64,000 bases of DNA from Shewanella sp. KT0246 (GTDB lineage: Bacteria; Pseudomonadota; Gammaproteobacteria; Enterobacterales; Shewanellaceae), in assembly GCF_019654955.1 (NCBI RefSeq), contig NZ_BPEV01000024.1, forward strand, positions 1 through 64,000, read 5' to 3'. The notes under the pieces were generated by a model. The model saw only the letters and a list, made by a program, of their open reading frames with translations, did no database searches and was not told where the DNA came from. Each line of letters starts with the position of its first letter. The stretch's first letter is position 1. Positions 1 to 11,132 of the stretch are shown piece by piece. Made by a program: the position numbers and the translations under genes.

Positions 1-136
1 CGGAAGAATCTACATCCTGTTTGTTACATATTGCTATGAACACTCATCGTTACATTGATAATAATTTTGATTGCCACCTAAGTGACAATTTCGATTAACT
101 CAACACCTGTGAGTGTCCACACAGATTTACTTGTTT

Positions 137-150
137 GATTGTTAAAGAGC
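137..150 (-). promoter_or_regulatory. rrn leader boxA antitermination element
   Basis: The minus strand reads GCTCTTTAACAATC, the conserved boxA found in the leader of gammaproteobacterial rRNA operons, where the NusB/NusE antitermination complex binds nascent RNA. It lies downstream of both promoters, in the expected place. Confidence 0.8.
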
Positions 151-209
151 GTGATATCAATTTTTCAGATATCGCCGTTAGACGCTAGGTCGTTGGCTTG
201 AGGAGGCGT

Positions 210-237
210 ATTCTACACTTCCCGTTGTTGGCGTCAA
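210..237 (-). promoter_or_regulatory. rrn promoter P2-like
   Basis: On the minus strand a -35 TTGACG (237-232) and a -10 TAGAAT (215-210) are separated by 16 bp. It lies about 145 bp downstream of the first rrn promoter, matching the tandem P1/P2 layout of gammaproteobacterial rRNA operons. Confidence 0.7.
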
Positions 238-355
238 GCGTTTTTTAAACTAATTTAAAAACTCTTTTCTGCCCGTTAATTATGAAGTTTAAAAGCTTCT
301 TAATTAACACTGATTCGTTGAGCCTATTGGCCTGCCGCCGTGTCAGTGGATGCGC

Positions 356-383
356 ATTATAGGGAGATTCTGAAACCGTGCAA
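356..383 (-). promoter_or_regulatory. rrn promoter P1-like
   Basis: On the minus strand a -35 TTGCAC (383-378) is followed after 16 bp by a perfect -10 TATAAT (361-356). A GC-rich GCGC discriminator comes next, the hallmark of stringently controlled rRNA promoters. The DNA upstream on that strand is A-rich, which could serve as an UP element. Confidence 0.75.
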
Positions 384-525
384 GGGCTTTTTTGAAGATT
401 ATTCACTTTAAAGGTTCGCTTGCTGAGATTTTAAACTAATCAGCTATTTTTTATGCTTTTTTAGCAGCAAAGCAGCCCTTTTAGGCCTTATACTTAACCT
501 AATTACATTAATCAGGGATTTTTAT

Positions 526-1077
526 ATGTTTAGCTCAATTCGTTCTTATCAGGGAATTCATCCTACTTTAGCTGATAATGTCTATGTAGATAGTGCAGCA
601 GTAATCGTTGGTGATATCACATTAGATCATGATGCGAGTATTTGGCCAATGGTTGCAGCTCGTGGTGATGTCAATGTCATAAAGATTGGTAAACGCAGCA
701 ATGTTCAGGATGGTTCGGTATTACATGTAACTCGTAAATCACCTTCTAACCCAGAAGGAAATCCATTACTAATTGGTGATGATGTTACGATTGGTCATAA
801 AGCTATGCTTCATGGATGCAGTGTGGGTAATCGCGTTCTCGTTGGTATGGGTGCAATCATTCTTGATGGCGCGGTAATTGAAGATGATGTGATTTTAGGT
901 GCTGGCTCATTGGTTCCACCAGGTAAGATATTACAGAGCGGCTATTTATATGTTGGCAGTCCTTGTAAACAAGTACGCCCACTAACAGAAAAAGAACTCG
1001 CTTTCTTGCCCCAATCTGCTGACAACTATGTACGATTAAAAAACGAGTACCTCGTTGACTTGCAGCAGTCGAGCTAA
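526..1077 (+). CDS. yrdA: Gamma-carbonic anhydrase family hexapeptide-repeat protein YrdA
   Basis: This 183-residue protein is built of hexapeptide repeats, so it should fold as a left-handed beta-helix. Three histidines (about residues 67, 91 and 96, in SVLHVT and TIGHKAMLHGC) sit where gamma-class carbonic anhydrases bind metal between subunits of a trimer. Its length matches E. coli YrdA (184). The family binds zinc, but carbonic anhydrase activity of YrdA itself is not well established. It is transcribed away from the rRNA promoters and converges with yrdB. A ribosome-binding AGGGA precedes the ATG. Confidence 0.9.
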   Translation: MFSSIRSYQGIHPTLADNVYVDSAAVIVGDITLDHDASIWPMVAARGDVNVIKIGKRSNVQDGSVLHVTRKSPSNPEGNPLLIGDDVTIGHKAMLHGCSVGNRVLVGMGAIILDGAVIEDDVILGAGSLVPPGKILQSGYLYVGSPCKQVRPLTEKELAFLPQSADNYVRLKNEYLVDLQQSS

Positions 1078-1091
1078 TTTACACTCAATCA

Positions 1092-1352
1092 TTAGACATG
1101 AATTAAGCCTTGCTCATCGAATGATTCTGATTCGATGAGTATTTCAGCTAAATCCTCTATATCAAATCGAACAAGTTCAAACGCTGCAATTGCTTGTTGT
1201 TCATTTTGAATGTTCATCGATGCCATCTTTTCTAGAGTAGCAAGGCTAATTATACACGTCACACTCATACCTTGTACCTGAACAATTAAGGACAGCTGTT
1301 TGCTTGCTTGATCCCATTCAACTATATCTGTAAAGATAATACTTTGATTCAT
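1092..1352 (-). CDS. yrdB: DUF1488 family protein YrdB
   Basis: A small 86-residue soluble protein whose start (MNQSIIF...EWD) and length resemble E. coli YrdB (85 residues) of the DUF1488 family. Its molecular role is unknown. It follows aroE on the minus strand with an 11-bp gap, so it is probably co-transcribed with it. E. coli has the same neighbours (yrdA-yrdB-aroE), which supports the assignment by synteny. No catalytic motif is visible. Confidence 0.8.
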   Translation of the reverse strand: MNQSIIFTDIVEWDQASKQLSLIVQVQGMSVTCIISLATLEKMASMNIQNEQQAIAAFELVRFDIEDLAEILIESESFDEQGLIHV

Positions 1353-1363
1353 ACTGCTAACCT

Positions 1364-2179
1364 TTAAGACAATTGACCACGTAGAGTGTCATGCACCACT
1401 TGAGTCTTTGGCATGACTCCACGCCAGATACTAAAGCTCTGTGCAGCTTGCCCAACTAACATTCCTAGACCATCAGCAACTTGATTCGCACCTTGAGATA
1501 AGGCCCATTGATTAAACAAGGTCACTTCGGCGCCGTAAGACATGTCGTAACATTGAGTGGCTGAATTAATAATACTTGGAGGTAAGGCAATGAGTTCTCC
1601 AGCTAGGCCAGCTGAAGTTGAATTTATAATAAGATCGAAAGGCGAATCTAACTCATCAATTGATTTCGCAGTAACATCACCAAACTCTATAAATAATTCA
1701 GCAAGGTTTTGCGCTTTACTATAAGTACGATTACAAATAGTCAGCTTTACACCCGCTTGCAGTAACGGTTTAATACAACCTCTCGCTGCACCACCGGCAC
1801 CTACAAGTAATAGCCGTTTACCAGCAATTTCGCCAAAGTGCTGTATTACATCGGTTACTAAACCTACGCCATCAGTATTGTCGCCACGAATACGGCCATC
1901 AGGTAAATAGATAAGGGTATTTACTGCACCAGCAAGCTTAGCTAAATCACTTAGCTCATCACAAGCTGTAAAGGCTTGCTCTTTAAAAGGCGCAGTTACA
2001 TTAGCGCCTTTGCCACCAGCAGTAAAAAAAGCCATTAATGATTGAGAGAATTGATCCACCGGCGCAAGAATTGCTTGATAGCTCATCGTTTGCTGAGTTT
2101 GTTTAGCAAACTCTGTATGAATATATGGCGATTTACTTTGTGCGATTGGATTGCCAAATACAGCATACTTATCGGTCAT
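1364..2179 (-). CDS. aroE: Shikimate dehydrogenase (NADP+)
   Basis: AroE reduces 3-dehydroshikimate to shikimate with NADPH in aromatic amino-acid biosynthesis. The N-terminal substrate domain has NPIAQSKSP (residues 10-18), the catalytic Lys66 in NVTAPFKE and Asp103 in GDNTDG. The nucleotide-binding GAGGAARG begins near residue 128. I chose the internal ATG at 2179 (271 residues, E. coli has 272). It has a GAGAG ribosome site just upstream and matches the family's [11 protein letters not shown] start; an in-frame ATG six codons earlier would add MKERIL. Likely an operon with yrdB downstream. Confidence 0.95.
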   Translation of the reverse strand: MTDKYAVFGNPIAQSKSPYIHTEFAKQTQQTMSYQAILAPVDQFSQSLMAFFTAGGKGANVTAPFKEQAFTACDELSDLAKLAGAVNTLIYLPDGRIRGDNTDGVGLVTDVIQHFGEIAGKRLLLVGAGGAARGCIKPLLQAGVKLTICNRTYSKAQNLAELFIEFGDVTAKSIDELDSPFDLIINSTSAGLAGELIALPPSIINSATQCYDMSYGAEVTLFNQWALSQGANQVADGLGMLVGQAAQSFSIWRGVMPKTQVVHDTLRGQLS

Positions 2180-2219
2180 CAATATTCTCTCTTTCATCTA
2201 TAGTTTGTTAGCTCATGCC

Positions 2220-3470
2220 TTACTTTGTGTAAGCCTGCGGCATTGAGGATTTGGTCATATAGCGGTCACGCAATACATCTTGACGGCTTTCAGTGCTTTG
2301 CTCTTCACCGCCAATCCACATTTTCTCAATATGGCTACTGTACTCAAACGGATCGCCACTCCACAGTACGATATCTGCTGGCATTCCAACAGCTATACGC
2401 CCAGCATCAAGGTGAAAGGTATCTGCAACATTACTGGTTATCGACGCCATAGCTTCTTGATAATCCATACCATTTGCAACGGCATTACCCGCACTGTAGC
2501 GTAAAGCATAATTACCATGAGCATCACCAGGTGTTGCGAGCACCACTTTGACGCCAGCTTTACTTAATTTGCCTGCGTTATCCAGCGAATTATGCAAAGA
2601 GTCAAAACTTTCAGGTAAGTTTCTCAGTGCGTCCATCACAACAGGAATACCCGCTTTAGCAATTTCATCAGCCAGTGTGATCGCATCAGCAGCTTCAAGT
2701 AATACCAAATCAATGTTAAATCGCTGCTTAAGTTTAATCAGCTGCAGAATATCACTGCCGCGATCAGCATATGCGATTAATGGCTTATCACCACTGAGTA
2801 CAGCATTAATGATTAACTCTTCTTTAGTTGGATCTTTAGCTGCGTCTTTATCGGACTTTTTGCTTTTTGCCTTAGTAAGTGCTTTTTGACGCTCATCCAA
2901 TTTATTAATTAGATTTTGCATACCAATAATACGCGAACCGTCATGCTTAGCGCCTAATGACACAAACAATGCTTGCTCGGTTGCAATCACACTGTCCCAA
3001 TCGCCAGTTAGTGTGACTTCAATTGTTTGTCCCGAAAAGATAGTTTCACCACCACCTGGTGCCACAATATTACGGGTTATCCCACCTTTCCTCGCAAAAG
3101 GTATCGCTACGCTTTTTGGATTAAAAGCTAAGCTTGGATCAAAGGTCATATCAGCGGCTTTATCGTTAGTGTCGCGCGTCATTTTCTCTTGGCTCACTTC
3201 AACCAGGCCTAGTGAGTTCATCGCACCAATAAAACCTGGGGTTAAAATGCCGCCTTTAGCGTCAATAATCGTGTCGGCAGTCACAACCTCAGGATTTACC
3301 TGAATAATTTTACCATCTTCAATAATGACTGATGCATTGGTCAGCACGCCTTGATCTGTCGAGGTATAAATTTTAGCGTTAGTTACCGCCAAGGTGTCTG
3401 CTTGAACTATTGCTGGCAATAAACCTGCAAGCATTGAGATAGCAACGAGTGAATAATTAAAATGTTTCAA
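2220..3470 (-). CDS. Exported amidohydrolase-like protein lacking the HxH metal motif
   Basis: A 416-residue amidohydrolase-superfamily protein with a Sec signal peptide (cleavage near VQA-D, residue 24). The beginning (TLAVTNAKIYT, VIIEDGKII, GGILTPGF) and the end (GRIAVGMPADIVLWSGDP) are typical imidazolonepropionase-like amidohydrolase segments. Where active members carry HxH after the TPGF strand, this protein has A83-M84-N85, and I cannot find the other two metal histidines. It may therefore be a catalytically inert partner. It begins 12 bp after the stop of the upstream intact amidohydrolase lipoprotein on the same strand, so the two are co-transcribed and may form a heteromer in the periplasm. 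Substrate unknown. Confidence 0.85.
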   Translation of the reverse strand: MKHFNYSLVAISMLAGLLPAIVQADTLAVTNAKIYTSTDQGVLTNASVIIEDGKIIQVNPEVVTADTIIDAKGGILTPGFIGAMNSLGLVEVSQEKMTRDTNDKAADMTFDPSLAFNPKSVAIPFARKGGITRNIVAPGGGETIFSGQTIEVTLTGDWDSVIATEQALFVSLGAKHDGSRIIGMQNLINKLDERQKALTKAKSKKSDKDAAKDPTKEELIINAVLSGDKPLIAYADRGSDILQLIKLKQRFNIDLVLLEAADAITLADEIAKAGIPVVMDALRNLPESFDSLHNSLDNAGKLSKAGVKVVLATPGDAHGNYALRYSAGNAVANGMDYQEAMASITSNVADTFHLDAGRIAVGMPADIVLWSGDPFEYSSHIEKMWIGGEEQSTESRQDVLRDRYMTKSSMPQAYTK

Positions 3471-3481
3471 TGTCTTGCTCC

Positions 3482-4876
3482 TTATTGTTGGCCTAGCATA
3501 AAGTCACTTTTTGCTCGATAAGCATCATCTTGTCTATCGAACACTTTAGCCCCGTCGATGAATACTTTATTTACCTGAGCATAAACGCTAAATGGATTGC
3601 TATTCCAGATAACTACATCAGCATTTTTACCCACTTCAAGGGAACCGGTTTTATCAGCAATACCTAGAGACTTGGCAGCATTAGAGGTGATCCAGCTGAT
3701 AACATGCTCTTCAGTTAACTCAAACCCATGTTGATTGGCGCTATACATGATTTTGGCTGTTTCTTGGTTTAAACGTTGAATTGTGCTGCTTGAGTCTGAA
3801 TGCACCACAGCACAAGAGTTTTTAACCGCATCAACCATTGCTACATTTTCAACGATCATATCGTTGGCTTCCATTTTAAAGCCCCACCAATCTGGCCACA
3901 TGGCTGCACAATTACCATTTTCGGCAAGTAGATCAGCAATTTTATAGCCTTCAATGGCATGATGGAACGTACCAGAGTGGTAGTTAAATTCTTTGCCTAA
4001 GTCCACCATCATCGCCATTTCTTCGGCTTTATAACAATGGTTATGAATTAAGATCTCCCCTTCTAATACACTTTTCAGTGTGTCTTTGGTTAAATCCCGC
4101 TCTGGCGCTTGTGGATTTAAACCAGCAGCATAGTCTGACTCATATTTATCCCATGCACGCTTGTATTCTGTAGCTTCGATAAAAGCTTGGCGATAACCAG
4201 CCATATTGCCCATTCTCGTCATAGGAGCAACTTTTTGCCCCCTACCATAAGCCCCTTTAGGGTTCTCACCACAGGCCATTTTTAGACCATATGGCGCATC
4301 AGGAAATTTCATTGCCTGCATGGTCGTCGCAGGGGTATTTTTTAACGTAACACCACGGCCACCAATTAAGTTGGCTGAGCCAGGAAGAATTTGTAGTGTA
4401 GTCACCCCGCCTTCACGAGCGCGGTTAAATGCAGGATCTTGTGGCCAAACACTATGTTCAGCCCAGACTTCTGCTGTATTTGGGTTGGTCACTTCATTGC
4501 CGTCATTATGGGCATCAGCGCCAGGGCTTGGGTAAACACCTAAATGTGAGTGCACATCAATAATACCAGGAGTAATCCACATATCTGTTGCATCAACAAC
4601 TGTAGCACCAGCAATTAACTCACCAGCAAGCTGAGCGCCTAGCGCTTTGATTTTTCCATCAATCATTAATACATCAGCTTGCTCAAGCTTTTCGCCTGTA
4701 CCAGTGAGCACGGTTGCATTCGTTAATAAAGTTGAGTTACGTGGCAGAGCCTGATAAGTGCTCGGATAAGGATTTTTGTTGATAGTGACTTGTGGATCTT
4801 GCTGTTGTGTTTGATTACACCCCAGCAAAGCAACTGATATCGCAATGACCGTAAGAGACGGTGCGAATTTGGACAT
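3482..4876 (-). CDS. Amidohydrolase family lipoprotein
   Basis: A 464-residue metal-dependent hydrolase of the imidazolonepropionase-like amidohydrolase group. A lipobox (VALLGC, Cys20) predicts a lipid anchor. The metal motif HSH is at residues 109-111 after ITPGIIDV. Later histidines (NYHSGTFHHA) and the VVHSDSSS segment with its aspartate give a complete binuclear-type site. It is first in an operon with the metal-motif-less amidohydrolase downstream, 12 bp apart. Enzymes of this group cleave cyclic amides or peptides, but the substrate cannot be inferred. Confidence 0.88.
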   Translation of the reverse strand: MSKFAPSLTVIAISVALLGCNQTQQQDPQVTINKNPYPSTYQALPRNSTLLTNATVLTGTGEKLEQADVLMIDGKIKALGAQLAGELIAGATVVDATDMWITPGIIDVHSHLGVYPSPGADAHNDGNEVTNPNTAEVWAEHSVWPQDPAFNRAREGGVTTLQILPGSANLIGGRGVTLKNTPATTMQAMKFPDAPYGLKMACGENPKGAYGRGQKVAPMTRMGNMAGYRQAFIEATEYKRAWDKYESDYAAGLNPQAPERDLTKDTLKSVLEGEILIHNHCYKAEEMAMMVDLGKEFNYHSGTFHHAIEGYKIADLLAENGNCAAMWPDWWGFKMEANDMIVENVAMVDAVKNSCAVVHSDSSSTIQRLNQETAKIMYSANQHGFELTEEHVISWITSNAAKSLGIADKTGSLEVGKNADVVIWNSNPFSVYAQVNKVFIDGAKVFDRQDDAYRAKSDFMLGQQ

Positions 4877-5080
4877 GTCTTACTCCCTGTTATTATTGTT
4901 TTTAATCTAACTCTAATAATTTAACGGGGTTATGAAAGGAAATACAGTCAATGTGTGAATAGATTTGTAGCAAAACATTAACAAATTGGATTTTATGGTT
5001 TTATCTTTGTGTGCACCAAGCTATAAAATGTCGCTATAATCATCAAAATAGCAATGAACTCTAATTAGCAGCATTTAATA

Positions 5081-7012
<1,932 letters not shown>

Positions 7013-7105
7013 GAAATACCCTTTAACCTTTTTAAATTAATGGCAAATTATACAGACAATACAGATATGAACAAATACTGATATACATTCAGCTAAATGA
7101 AAATA

Positions 7106-7669
7106 TTAAAGCGGACGCTTATATTTACAAGATTTTTGAGGACATTCTAAACGGCTACCAGCAGCACCTTTTCGTTCAACCAAAATGCCGAAGTCACATT
7201 CAGGACAGATCTCGTTATGTGGCGGGTAGTTCACTAAATATTTGCACTTAGGGTAACTGCTGCAAGCAAAAAAAGTTTTACCATAACGGCTAGTACGCGA
7301 CTCAAGGTGGCCCTTTTTACAATGTGGGCAGGTTATCTCTTCCGCTTCTGCATCATGATCATGTTTTTCGATATGAGAGCAAGCTGGATAATTAGTGCAG
7401 CCAATAAAAATCCCAAATCGACCAGACTTTACAGCGAGCTCATTACCACATTCCGGGCATTCAGAACCTTCAATAACTTGTGTCTCTATTGACTCGTGTT
7501 GCACTAGCGGTCGGGTAAAATCACAAGTCGGATAATTATTACAACCAACAAAGCCACCATGTTTGCTATTTTTAACCGACAATTCGCAGCCACACTTAGG
7601 GCAGAGCTCAAACTCTTTTTCTAAAGCATGCTCGTGAGCGCTAAATAACTGCTGATCAATTTTAGACAT
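7106..7669 (-). CDS. yrdD: Topoisomerase-type zinc-ribbon protein YrdD
   Basis: A 187-residue cysteine-rich protein with four successive zinc ribbons (CPKCG, CPECG, CPHCK and CPEC pairs, each followed by GCNNYPTC-like or equivalent Cys pairs). This matches the C-terminal zinc fingers of topoisomerase I and E. coli YrdD. It probably binds single-stranded nucleic acid; its exact role is unknown. I chose the ATG at 7669 (MSKIDQQLF), preceded by GAGAG, over an upstream in-frame start at 7741 whose extra 24 residues do not look conserved. A terminator separates it from smg, so it likely has its own promoter. Confidence 0.88.
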   Translation of the reverse strand: MSKIDQQLFSAHEHALEKEFELCPKCGCELSVKNSKHGGFVGCNNYPTCDFTRPLVQHESIETQVIEGSECPECGNELAVKSGRFGIFIGCTNYPACSHIEKHDHDAEAEEITCPHCKKGHLESRTSRYGKTFFACSSYPKCKYLVNYPPHNEICPECDFGILVERKGAAGSRLECPQKSCKYKRPL

Positions 7670-7752
7670 GTGACTCTCAATTAAGATGTAAGACCGAAGC
7701 TGAGTTCTGCCTTTCATTTGTTGTATAGAATATAGTAGCAAAAATGAAGATC

Positions 7753-7778
7753 AAAAAAGGAGGCCTAGCCTCCTTTTT
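7753..7778 (-). terminator. Rho-independent terminator after smg
   Basis: GGAGGC / GCCTCC stem with a 3-base loop flanked by A and T runs. It lies just beyond the smg stop and upstream of yrdD, and on the minus strand it ends in a run of T. Confidence 0.75.
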
Positions 7779-7805
7779 AATCACTTTGTCATAAATAGTG
7801 AAACC

Positions 7806-8279
7806 TTAAGAATGTAAACGGCCATCAGGCTGTTCAAAAATAAGATCTTCCATTTGTTCATAAGCTGATTCGTTACCTGGTACATTAAACAGCACCATCA
7901 ACACCACCCATTTTAAATCTTCCAAGATTAAGGAGGTTTCGTCTAACGCCATTACACGCTCGATGACCATTTCACGCGTTTCAACAGTCAACACTTGGAT
8001 TTGCTCTAAAAACAAAATAAAGCCGCGGCTTTCTACATCCAACTTAGCCATTTCGTCTTTGGTATAAATACGAAATGAATGCTGAGCATGATTACACAAG
8101 TAAGGCTTATCGCTTTCTTGTAAATCAGCTAAACGCTCTAGCCACGATAAGGCTTTTAAAATGTCAGCTTGATGAAAACCCGCACGGGTTAGCTCTTTAG
8201 TAAGTTCATCTTCATCAACTAATAGTTCAACTTCACTATGAACATAGTTCTCAAAAAGATACATGAGGATATCAAACAT
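7806..8279 (-). CDS. smg: Smg family protein (DUF494)
   Basis: A 157-residue protein recognisable from its [16 protein letters not shown] start, the E. coli Smg family (DUF494). Its function is unknown. It lies 4 bp downstream of dprA on the same strand, the conserved dprA-smg arrangement, so it is co-transcribed. A strong terminator follows. It is acidic, without membrane segments or known motifs. Confidence 0.92.
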   Translation of the reverse strand: MFDILMYLFENYVHSEVELLVDEDELTKELTRAGFHQADILKALSWLERLADLQESDKPYLCNHAQHSFRIYTKDEMAKLDVESRGFILFLEQIQVLTVETREMVIERVMALDETSLILEDLKWVVLMVLFNVPGNESAYEQMEDLIFEQPDGRLHS

Positions 8280-8283
8280 ATGG

Positions 8284-9309
8284 TTATCTCCTCTCTAGTC
8301 TGACGTAACCACCAGGCACTTGCGTAACCCAGCCCTGTAATTCAAGTTCAAGCATTTCTACTAACACCAGATCTATCGACTTCCCGCTATGCTCGACTAC
8401 CGTGTCTATACTAGTAGTCTCATAACCTACACTAGCTAACAGCGCAGAAAATGGCAAATTTGTTGTATTATCTTCTATATGGTGACGATTAGCGACATCT
8501 TCAAGGTGAAAGCTTGTCAATGTGGACAATTCTTCAACAACATCTGCAGCACACTCTACTAATTTCGCCCCATTTTTTAACAAATCATGGCAACCCTGAC
8601 TGTATCCACCAGCAACAGAACCCGGCACAGCGAACACTTCACGGTTTTGCTCCATGGCTAACCTTGCAGTGATTAATGACCCACTCTTGCGTGTTGCTTC
8701 GACTACAATACTGCCAAGAGATAAACCACTTATGATTCGATTGCGCTTGGGGAAGTTACCAGCAAAAGGGCCTATTTTAGGCCAGTATTCACTGACAACA
8801 CAGCCTGACTGTTGAATCTGCTGATATAAATTACTGTGTCTTTTGGGATAGATACAATCAACTCCAGTACCCAATACGGCAACCGTCGTGCCGTTATTGC
8901 CTAATGCCGCTTTATGAGCAGCACCATCTATACCCGTTGCCATACCACTGGTTATCGAAAAACCTAATTGTACCAGCTCCGCAGCCAATGCATTGGCCGT
9001 ATTCAAACCGCCTACGGATGCATTTCGACTTCCCACCATACCAACAGAAGGTAACAGTAAGCTTTCTAACTGACCTTTCACGAAAAGTACTGAGGGAGGA
9101 TCTGAGATTTGCTTCAATAATGCAGGATATTCGGGATCGGAAAGGCACAGAATATGGTGGTTGGAGGATTGTTGTTGCCATTCAAGCGCGGCATCAACTT
9201 TGTCAAAGTCTATCTGACATTGTGAAAGCAGCTTTGCCGATAGCGGCAAAGACTGCTTTTCGAACTCTAAACGTTGCCTTAATTCCTCAACATCCATTTG
9301 AGTCAGCAA
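8284..9309 (-). CDS. dprA: DNA-processing protein DprA (start uncertain, probably extends to 9381)
   Basis: DprA loads RecA onto incoming single-stranded DNA in transformation. The Rossmann-like core shows [42 protein letters not shown] and [17 protein letters not shown]-terminal winged-helix DML1-type segment ends PGGYVRLE. The coordinates given use the first standard start (TTG, 9309), which has no ribosome site. The reading frame continues upstream to 9381, encoding [19 protein letters not shown], which looks like the family's N-terminal helix-hairpin segment. No ATG, GTG or TTG exists in that extension, which directly follows the stop of the upstream LysM gene. Confidence 0.93.
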   Translation of the reverse strand: MLTQMDVEELRQRLEFEKQSLPLSAKLLSQCQIDFDKVDAALEWQQQSSNHHILCLSDPEYPALLKQISDPPSVLFVKGQLESLLLPSVGMVGSRNASVGGLNTANALAAELVQLGFSITSGMATGIDGAAHKAALGNNGTTVAVLGTGVDCIYPKRHSNLYQQIQQSGCVVSEYWPKIGPFAGNFPKRNRIISGLSLGSIVVEATRKSGSLITARLAMEQNREVFAVPGSVAGGYSQGCHDLLKNGAKLVECAADVVEELSTLTSFHLEDVANRHHIEDNTTNLPFSALLASVGYETTSIDTVVEHSGKSIDLVLVEMLELELQGWVTQVPGGYVRLERR

Positions 9310-9381
9310 TTGTTGAATCCGAGCGGGTCCTAGCCCGGATACTGCACAAACAACTAGCCAGTCGACCAGCTTATCAGATAT

Positions 9382-10476
9382 TTATTCGCCTCTTAAGTCA
9401 GTACTTTTGGGCGAGACCAATTTGTCATCAACACGCACAGGACGTTCATTTGCAACAATAATAGCCATACTGGTTTTTTCAAAGACTTTGAATACCATTA
9501 ATTTACCGTGATAAACATCAGGCATCATGTAAACATCATCATCTGACACTTTAGCTTTCATACGGTCATAAGCACTACGTTCAAGTGTTGATACAGGCAT
9601 ACCATCACCATTAATAACTATTTGCTCACCATTACGATAGATTGAAAAAACATGTCCAGTCTCAATATTGTCTTGCTCACCTTTATCTAAGTAAACAATA
9701 TCCAACTTACCGACTTCTCGAATATCTTTTTCAAGTGCAATGACATTAGCAGGAGCGGTTTCTGGAGCAGCTTTAGGAATAAAATAAGCCGACATCAACG
9801 CTTCGTCCTCGACAGGTGCAACCCTAAAACCTGCTTTGGTTTCACGTAAGCTACTTAAAAGCTGCACTTTTGAAATTGCGCCTGATTCCGTCACCCGACC
9901 ACTAGCCGTTAAGATAATTTCTTGTCCTAAAGTATCGCCAGTTTCTTTATCTAGAAACTCACGACCTTCTAGATAAATAGCAAGTTTCTCACCAACGGGT
10001 AAATTCGCATTAATATAAACCACATCGTTAACCACATGATGACGTGATTCTCTTTCGCCATCCAATATCATCGGCAATCCTGCTACCCACTCAGGGTCAA
10101 CAATGCGGTTCTGGACTAAATACGGTTGAATTAAAGCAAGATCAATAGCTGGAATTGGGCCACCTTTGGCACTAATACGCCCTTCTGGTCCTTTTTTGAT
10201 ATGCTGTTTTAATACCAAGCGAGGTTCACCATCGATAAATACGAGAGTTAATCTATCGCCAGGATAAATAAGATGTGGATTCGCAATCTGTGGATTTGCG
10301 CCCCATAATTTAGGCCAACGCCAAGGATCATCTAAAAAGAAAGCTGAGATATCCCAGAGGGTATCACCTTTCTTAACGATATATGAGTCAGGGTGACCTG
10401 ACTTTAATGTTAATGTATCTGCATTAACTAACAGTGTACTAAGTGTCAAAAACGCGAGTAAAAATATCCGTTTCAT
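9382..10476 (-). CDS. Exported LysM-domain protein
   Basis: A 364-residue protein with a Sec signal peptide (residues 1-19, cleavage near VNA-D). One LysM domain follows (residues 31-80, YIVKKGDTLWDIS ... NPHLIYPGDRL), which binds peptidoglycan, and then a long beta-rich C-terminal region of unknown function. Its gene is commonly found upstream of dprA and divergent from def in gammaproteobacteria. It is periplasmic or cell-wall associated, and no hydrolase motif is visible. Its stop codon abuts the dprA reading frame, which may be translationally coupled to it. Confidence 0.9.
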   Translation of the reverse strand: MKRIFLLAFLTLSTLLVNADTLTLKSGHPDSYIVKKGDTLWDISAFFLDDPWRWPKLWGANPQIANPHLIYPGDRLTLVFIDGEPRLVLKQHIKKGPEGRISAKGGPIPAIDLALIQPYLVQNRIVDPEWVAGLPMILDGERESRHHVVNDVVYINANLPVGEKLAIYLEGREFLDKETGDTLGQEIILTASGRVTESGAISKVQLLSSLRETKAGFRVAPVEDEALMSAYFIPKAAPETAPANVIALEKDIREVGKLDIVYLDKGEQDNIETGHVFSIYRNGEQIVINGDGMPVSTLERSAYDRMKAKVSDDDVYMMPDVYHGKLMVFKVFEKTSMAIIVANERPVRVDDKLVSPKSTDLRGE

Positions 10477-10611
10477 GGTTCATTCCATGTGTTTAGCTCT
10501 TTATTAGAGCTTTTGCTGTTATTGATGGTCAGTAAGGATTAAAATTAACCCATTAACTTAGTCAGTATAGCTAACTGGCTGAAATTTGACAGACTTGTTA
10601 AGAGTTTATAT

Positions 10612-11124
10612 ATGCCATTATTAAAAGTTTTACGCTTTCCAGACGAAAGATTACGTACTGTAGCCAAGCCAGTAACCGATTTCGGCGAAGGACTACAAAC
10701 CCAAATAGATAACATGTTAGAAACAATGTATGAAGAAAAAGGCATTGGTTTAGCGGCAACCCAAGTGGATTTCCATCAACAATTGATAGTGATGGACTTA
10801 CAAGACGAGGTAGATCGTCCAACAATTTTCATTAATCCTGAAATTATTGCTAAAAGCGGCGATTTCACAAATGAAGAAGGTTGTTTATCGGTTCCTGGTA
10901 TTTATGCCAAAGTTGATCGCTCTGAATTTGTCACTTTGAAAGCGTTAGACCGTAACGGTGAAGAATTCACAGTTGAAGCGGACGAGTTATTTGCTATCTG
11001 TCTTCAGCATGAAATGGATCATCTACAAGGTAAGCTTTTCGTTGATTACTTATCAAAGATGAAACGTGACCGCATTAAGAAAAAGCTTGAGAAAGAAGCA
11101 CGTTTAGAAGCTAAAGAAGCATAG
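10612..11124 (+). CDS. def: Peptide deformylase
   Basis: Def removes the N-formyl group from new proteins. All three family motifs are present: GIGLAATQV (residues 44-52), EEGCLSVPG with metal ligand Cys91, and QHEMDHLQG with His133, Glu134 and His137. At 170 residues it matches E. coli Def (169). It is followed after 8 bp by fmt, the conserved def-fmt pair acting at opposite ends of the formylation cycle. Confidence 0.98.
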   Translation: MPLLKVLRFPDERLRTVAKPVTDFGEGLQTQIDNMLETMYEEKGIGLAATQVDFHQQLIVMDLQDEVDRPTIFINPEIIAKSGDFTNEEGCLSVPGIYAKVDRSEFVTLKALDRNGEEFTVEADELFAICLQHEMDHLQGKLFVDYLSKMKRDRIKKKLEKEARLEAKEA

Positions 11125-11132
11125 GACTCCAT

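Larger units (their letters stand above)
1..525 (-). other. rRNA operon leader and promoter region (16S lies left of window)
   Basis: This 525-base gene-free stretch reads on the minus strand as the upstream region of a ribosomal RNA operon. It contains two consensus-like promoters and a boxA antitermination element, followed by about 136 bases of leader running to the window edge. No rRNA sequence itself is visible; by E. coli-like spacing the 16S gene should begin shortly to the left. The identification rests on the boxA motif, the tandem promoters and the typical gammaproteobacterial leader sequence after boxA. I see no open reading frame here. Confidence 0.8.

Noticed and set aside
8904-9461. 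185-residue plus-strand ORF across dprA and the LysM gene
   Set aside because: It spans two genes on the opposite strand and has no recognisable domain.
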